Positions 62,427-64,000 of a stretch of DNA of 64,000 nt are shown here, in pieces. The position numbers were made by a program, and so were the translations under genes. Source of the DNA: Deltaproteobacteria bacterium. GTDB lineage: Bacteria; Desulfobacterota; Syntrophorhabdia; Syntrophorhabdales; Syntrophorhabdaceae. Numbering within the stretch: the stretch's first letter is position 1; every line of letters begins with the position of its first letter. The notes beneath the pieces were generated by a model. It saw only the letters and a list, made by a program, of their open reading frames with translations. It was not told where the DNA came from and did no database searches. The stretch covers positions 1 through 64,000 of the forward strand of contig JAKLET010000005.1 in NCBI GenBank assembly GCA_022711595.1. Direction: 5' to 3'.

Positions 62427-62485
62427 TATTGCAATTTGCAATTCGAAGATGCCTGCGCCTTTCATTCTGCAATGCCAATTTCAAA
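62427..62485. repeat. 7-bp-period array (TTGCAAT type)
   Basis: TTGCAAT, TTGCAAT, TCGAAG (62429-62448) and TTCTGCA, ATGCCAA, TTTCAAA (62465-62485) recur every 7 bp, as in the other 7-bp families but with a new word. Confidence 0.5.
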
Positions 62486-62584
62486 CCCTGCCCGGACAAC
62501 ATACCGATATCATTATTTTAACCAATATCCGATCAAGGGTATGCGGTTTGCTGTTATCCTGTCATGCTTATGGATGGGGCCGAT

Positions 62585-62668
62585 ATGTTTGATAATTTGT
62601 TTGCTCTGGCAATACTAGTTTTTTTCATCATTGCCTGGCTTTACATGATCCGTTTCGGAAAAAACTAA
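62585..62668 (+). CDS. 27-residue single-TM micro-protein upstream of kdpF
   Basis: MFDNLFALAILVFFIIAWLY then MIRFGKN. GGATGGGG lies five nt before ATG. It is 21 nt before kdpF, so probably part of the kdp operon. It resembles KdpF in size, not in motif. Confidence 0.6.
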   Translation: MFDNLFALAILVFFIIAWLYMIRFGKN

Positions 62669-62689
62669 AAAGAAAAGGAGAACACTTCT

Positions 62690-62773
62690 ATGGAATACCT
62701 GGCCGGATCAGTTTTATCCTTACTGCTCGCCGTATACCTTGTCTACGCCCTGTGCAGGCCGGAGCGTTTTTAG
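62690..62773 (+). CDS. kdpF: Potassium-transporting ATPase small subunit KdpF
   Basis: 27 residues with one TM and the KdpF end YALCRPERF. AAAAGGAG precedes the ATG. It stabilises the KdpABC complex. Confidence 0.85.
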   Translation: MEYLAGSVLSLLLAVYLVYALCRPERF

Positions 62774-62784
62774 AAGGGCGCGTC

Positions 62785-64000
62785 ATGAATGTTTACGGCT
62801 GGGCACAGATATTCCTTTATTTCCTTGTAATACTCGCACTGACACGGCCTATGGGGAACTACCTCTACCGGGTGTTCGAGGGTGAAAGAAAGCCCTTTCC
62901 CGGGATCTTCGGTGCGGCAGAGTATTTCGTATACCGCGCGTTGATGGTCGACAAAAACAAGGAGCAGACCTGGAAGGAATACGCCTTTTCGCTCTTCATC
63001 TTCAGCTTTTTCGGCATCCTTGCCCTTTACGCCCTGCAAAGGCTCCAGTTCTTCCTACCCTTCAACCCTCAAACATTAGAAGGGGTGACTCCAGAGCTTG
63101 CCTTCAATACCGCTGTAAGTTTCGTCACCAACACGAACTGGCAGGCATACCCTGGAGAGTCGACCATGGGCTACCTCGTCCAGATGGCGGGATTAGCCTG
63201 GCAGAACTTTCTTTCCGCCGGGGCTGGAATTGCAGTCGCCTTCGCTCTTGCACGGGGCCTCACCAGAAAGGCAAACCAAGCAAAAACTGCAACGATAGGT
63301 AATTTCTGGGTCGATATCACCCGCTGCACCATATATGTACTGCTTCCGCTTTCGCTCCTTGGCGCGCTCTTTCTGGTATCTCAGGGCGTCATTCAAAACA
63401 TAAATCCCTACCGCGAGATCGTGACCCTTGAAGGAACCCGCCAGAGTGTTGCCATGGGGCCCGTAGCATCGCAGGAAATCATCAAGGAACTGGGGACGAA
63501 TGGTGGAGGTTTTTTCAACGCCAACAGTTCCCATCCCTTCGAGAACCCCACGCCACTTACCAACTTCATCGAAATGGTGCTTATCTTCCTGATCCCTGCC
63601 GGCCTGACCTATACCTACGGAAGGATGTCGGGCAACAGACGGCAGGGATGGGTGCTCTTCTGTGCAATGGCGATCCTTTTCATGACGGGCACTGCCGCCT
63701 GCTATCAGGCGGAGTCACACCCCAACCCAATACTGGCAGGGTTGCCCCTTGATCACAGTCAGGGGAACATGGAAGGGAAAGAGGTGCGTTTCGGCACATC
63801 GGGATCGGCACTCTTCACCGTGATCACCACGGCGGCTTCCTGCGGGGCAGTGAACTCCATGCACGACAGTTACACGCCGATGGGCGGACTTGTCCCCCTT
63901 GTAAATATCATGCTCGGTGAGGTCGTCTTCGGCGGCACAGGCGCCGGGCTCTACGGTATGTTGATATACGCAATCCTTGCCGTTTTCATAGCAGGCCTCA
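62785..64000 (+). CDS. kdpA: Potassium-transporting ATPase subunit KdpA (3' end outside window)
   Basis: About 405 codons present, cut by the window edge. The four pore-loop selectivity motifs of the Kdp channel subunit are visible in part: TNTNWQAY, TNGGGFFNANSSHP and TTAASCGAVNSMHDS, then LGEVVFGGTGAGLYGM. High-affinity K+ uptake; kdpB and kdpC should follow. Confidence 0.95.
   Translation, partial: MNVYGWAQIFLYFLVILALTRPMGNYLYRVFEGERKPFPGIFGAAEYFVYRALMVDKNKEQTWKEYAFSLFIFSFFGILALYALQRLQFFLPFNPQTLEGVTPELAFNTAVSFVTNTNWQAYPGESTMGYLVQMAGLAWQNFLSAGAGIAVAFALARGLTRKANQAKTATIGNFWVDITRCTIYVLLPLSLLGALFLVSQGVIQNINPYREIVTLEGTRQSVAMGPVASQEIIKELGTNGGGFFNANSSHPFENPTPLTNFIEMVLIFLIPAGLTYTYGRMSGNRRQGWVLFCAMAILFMTGTAACYQAESHPNPILAGLPLDHSQGNMEGKEVRFGTSGSALFTVITTAASCGAVNSMHDSYTPMGGLVPLVNIMLGEVVFGGTGAGLYGMLIYAILAVFIAGL

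Noticed and set aside
1-64000. CRISPR arrays, tRNA or rRNA genes, IS transposases
   Set aside because: No regular direct repeat with unique spacers, no recognisable rRNA or tRNA block, and no DDE-type transposase were seen; the 7- and 9-bp arrays are too short-period and degenerate to be CRISPR.

Overview
The window looks like a chromosomal segment of an anaerobic, deltaproteobacterium-like Gram-negative organism (Desulfobacterota; a syntroph of the Syntrophorhabdus type would fit). This rests on the FtsZ C-terminal tail, an OFA-family carboxylate transporter, an AMP-forming acetyl-CoA synthetase, meso-DAP-type MurE, NapH-like ferredoxin membrane proteins and the absence of any aerobic respiration gene. 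The assignment is an inference, not a database match.

Layout. 1-3.2 kb: str operon on the minus strand (rpsL-rpsG-fusA-tuf, tuf cut by the window edge) with a near-consensus promoter. 3.4-8.7 kb: OFA transporter, a methyltransferase, acs and a beta-carbonic anhydrase. 8.9-17.4 kb: lgt, HAD phosphatase, TraB-like protein, L,D-transpeptidase, Ntn hydrolase, PilB/GspE ATPase, greA and an HDOD protein, separated by degenerate repeat arrays. 17.5-35.5 kb: a tightly overlapping division and cell-wall (dcw) operon, mraZ-rsmH-ftsL-X-murE-murF-mraY-murD-Y-murG-murC-murB-ddl-ftsQ-ftsA-ftsZ, followed by an L,D-transpeptidase/Mur-ligase fusion. 35.8-43 kb: a VOC protein, small proteins, a PurF-like enzyme, a radical SAM/methyltransferase fusion, glucokinase and a GMP synthetase subunit. 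43-54.3 kb: two glycoside hydrolases, a metallopeptidase, a lipoprotein hydrolase, a UDP-GlcNAc-related operon with glmM, and an EndoQ-like nuclease. 54.3-64 kb: K+ transport genes (Kef-type antiporter, two pore-loop channels, kdpF-kdpA) with an orphan sigma-54 response regulator, plus a DsbD/NapH-like redox membrane module with mutT.

Most striking features. (1) In the dcw operon the two slots normally holding ftsI and ftsW are filled by proteins without the expected catalytic motifs: X is a single-pass protein keeping only an FtsI-like C-terminal PASTA domain, and Y is a roughly 10-TM protein without recognisable SEDS motifs. (2) Directly after ftsZ lies a soluble fusion of a YkuD L,D-transpeptidase fold to an Mpl/MurC-like ligase, which suggests a peptidoglycan-recycling enzyme. 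(3) Many intergenic gaps carry degenerate tandem arrays with 7-bp or 9-bp periods, usually as facing inverted arms, and three genes take their stop codons from them.

How the genes fit together: the central block makes lipid II (MurE/F/D/C/B, Ddl, MraY, MurG) and the Z-ring (FtsA/Z/Q/L); GlmM and an LbH transferase feed UDP-GlcNAc; L,D-transpeptidases may modify or recycle the wall; the right end handles K+ homeostasis. No rRNA, tRNA, CRISPR array or IS transposase was recognised.
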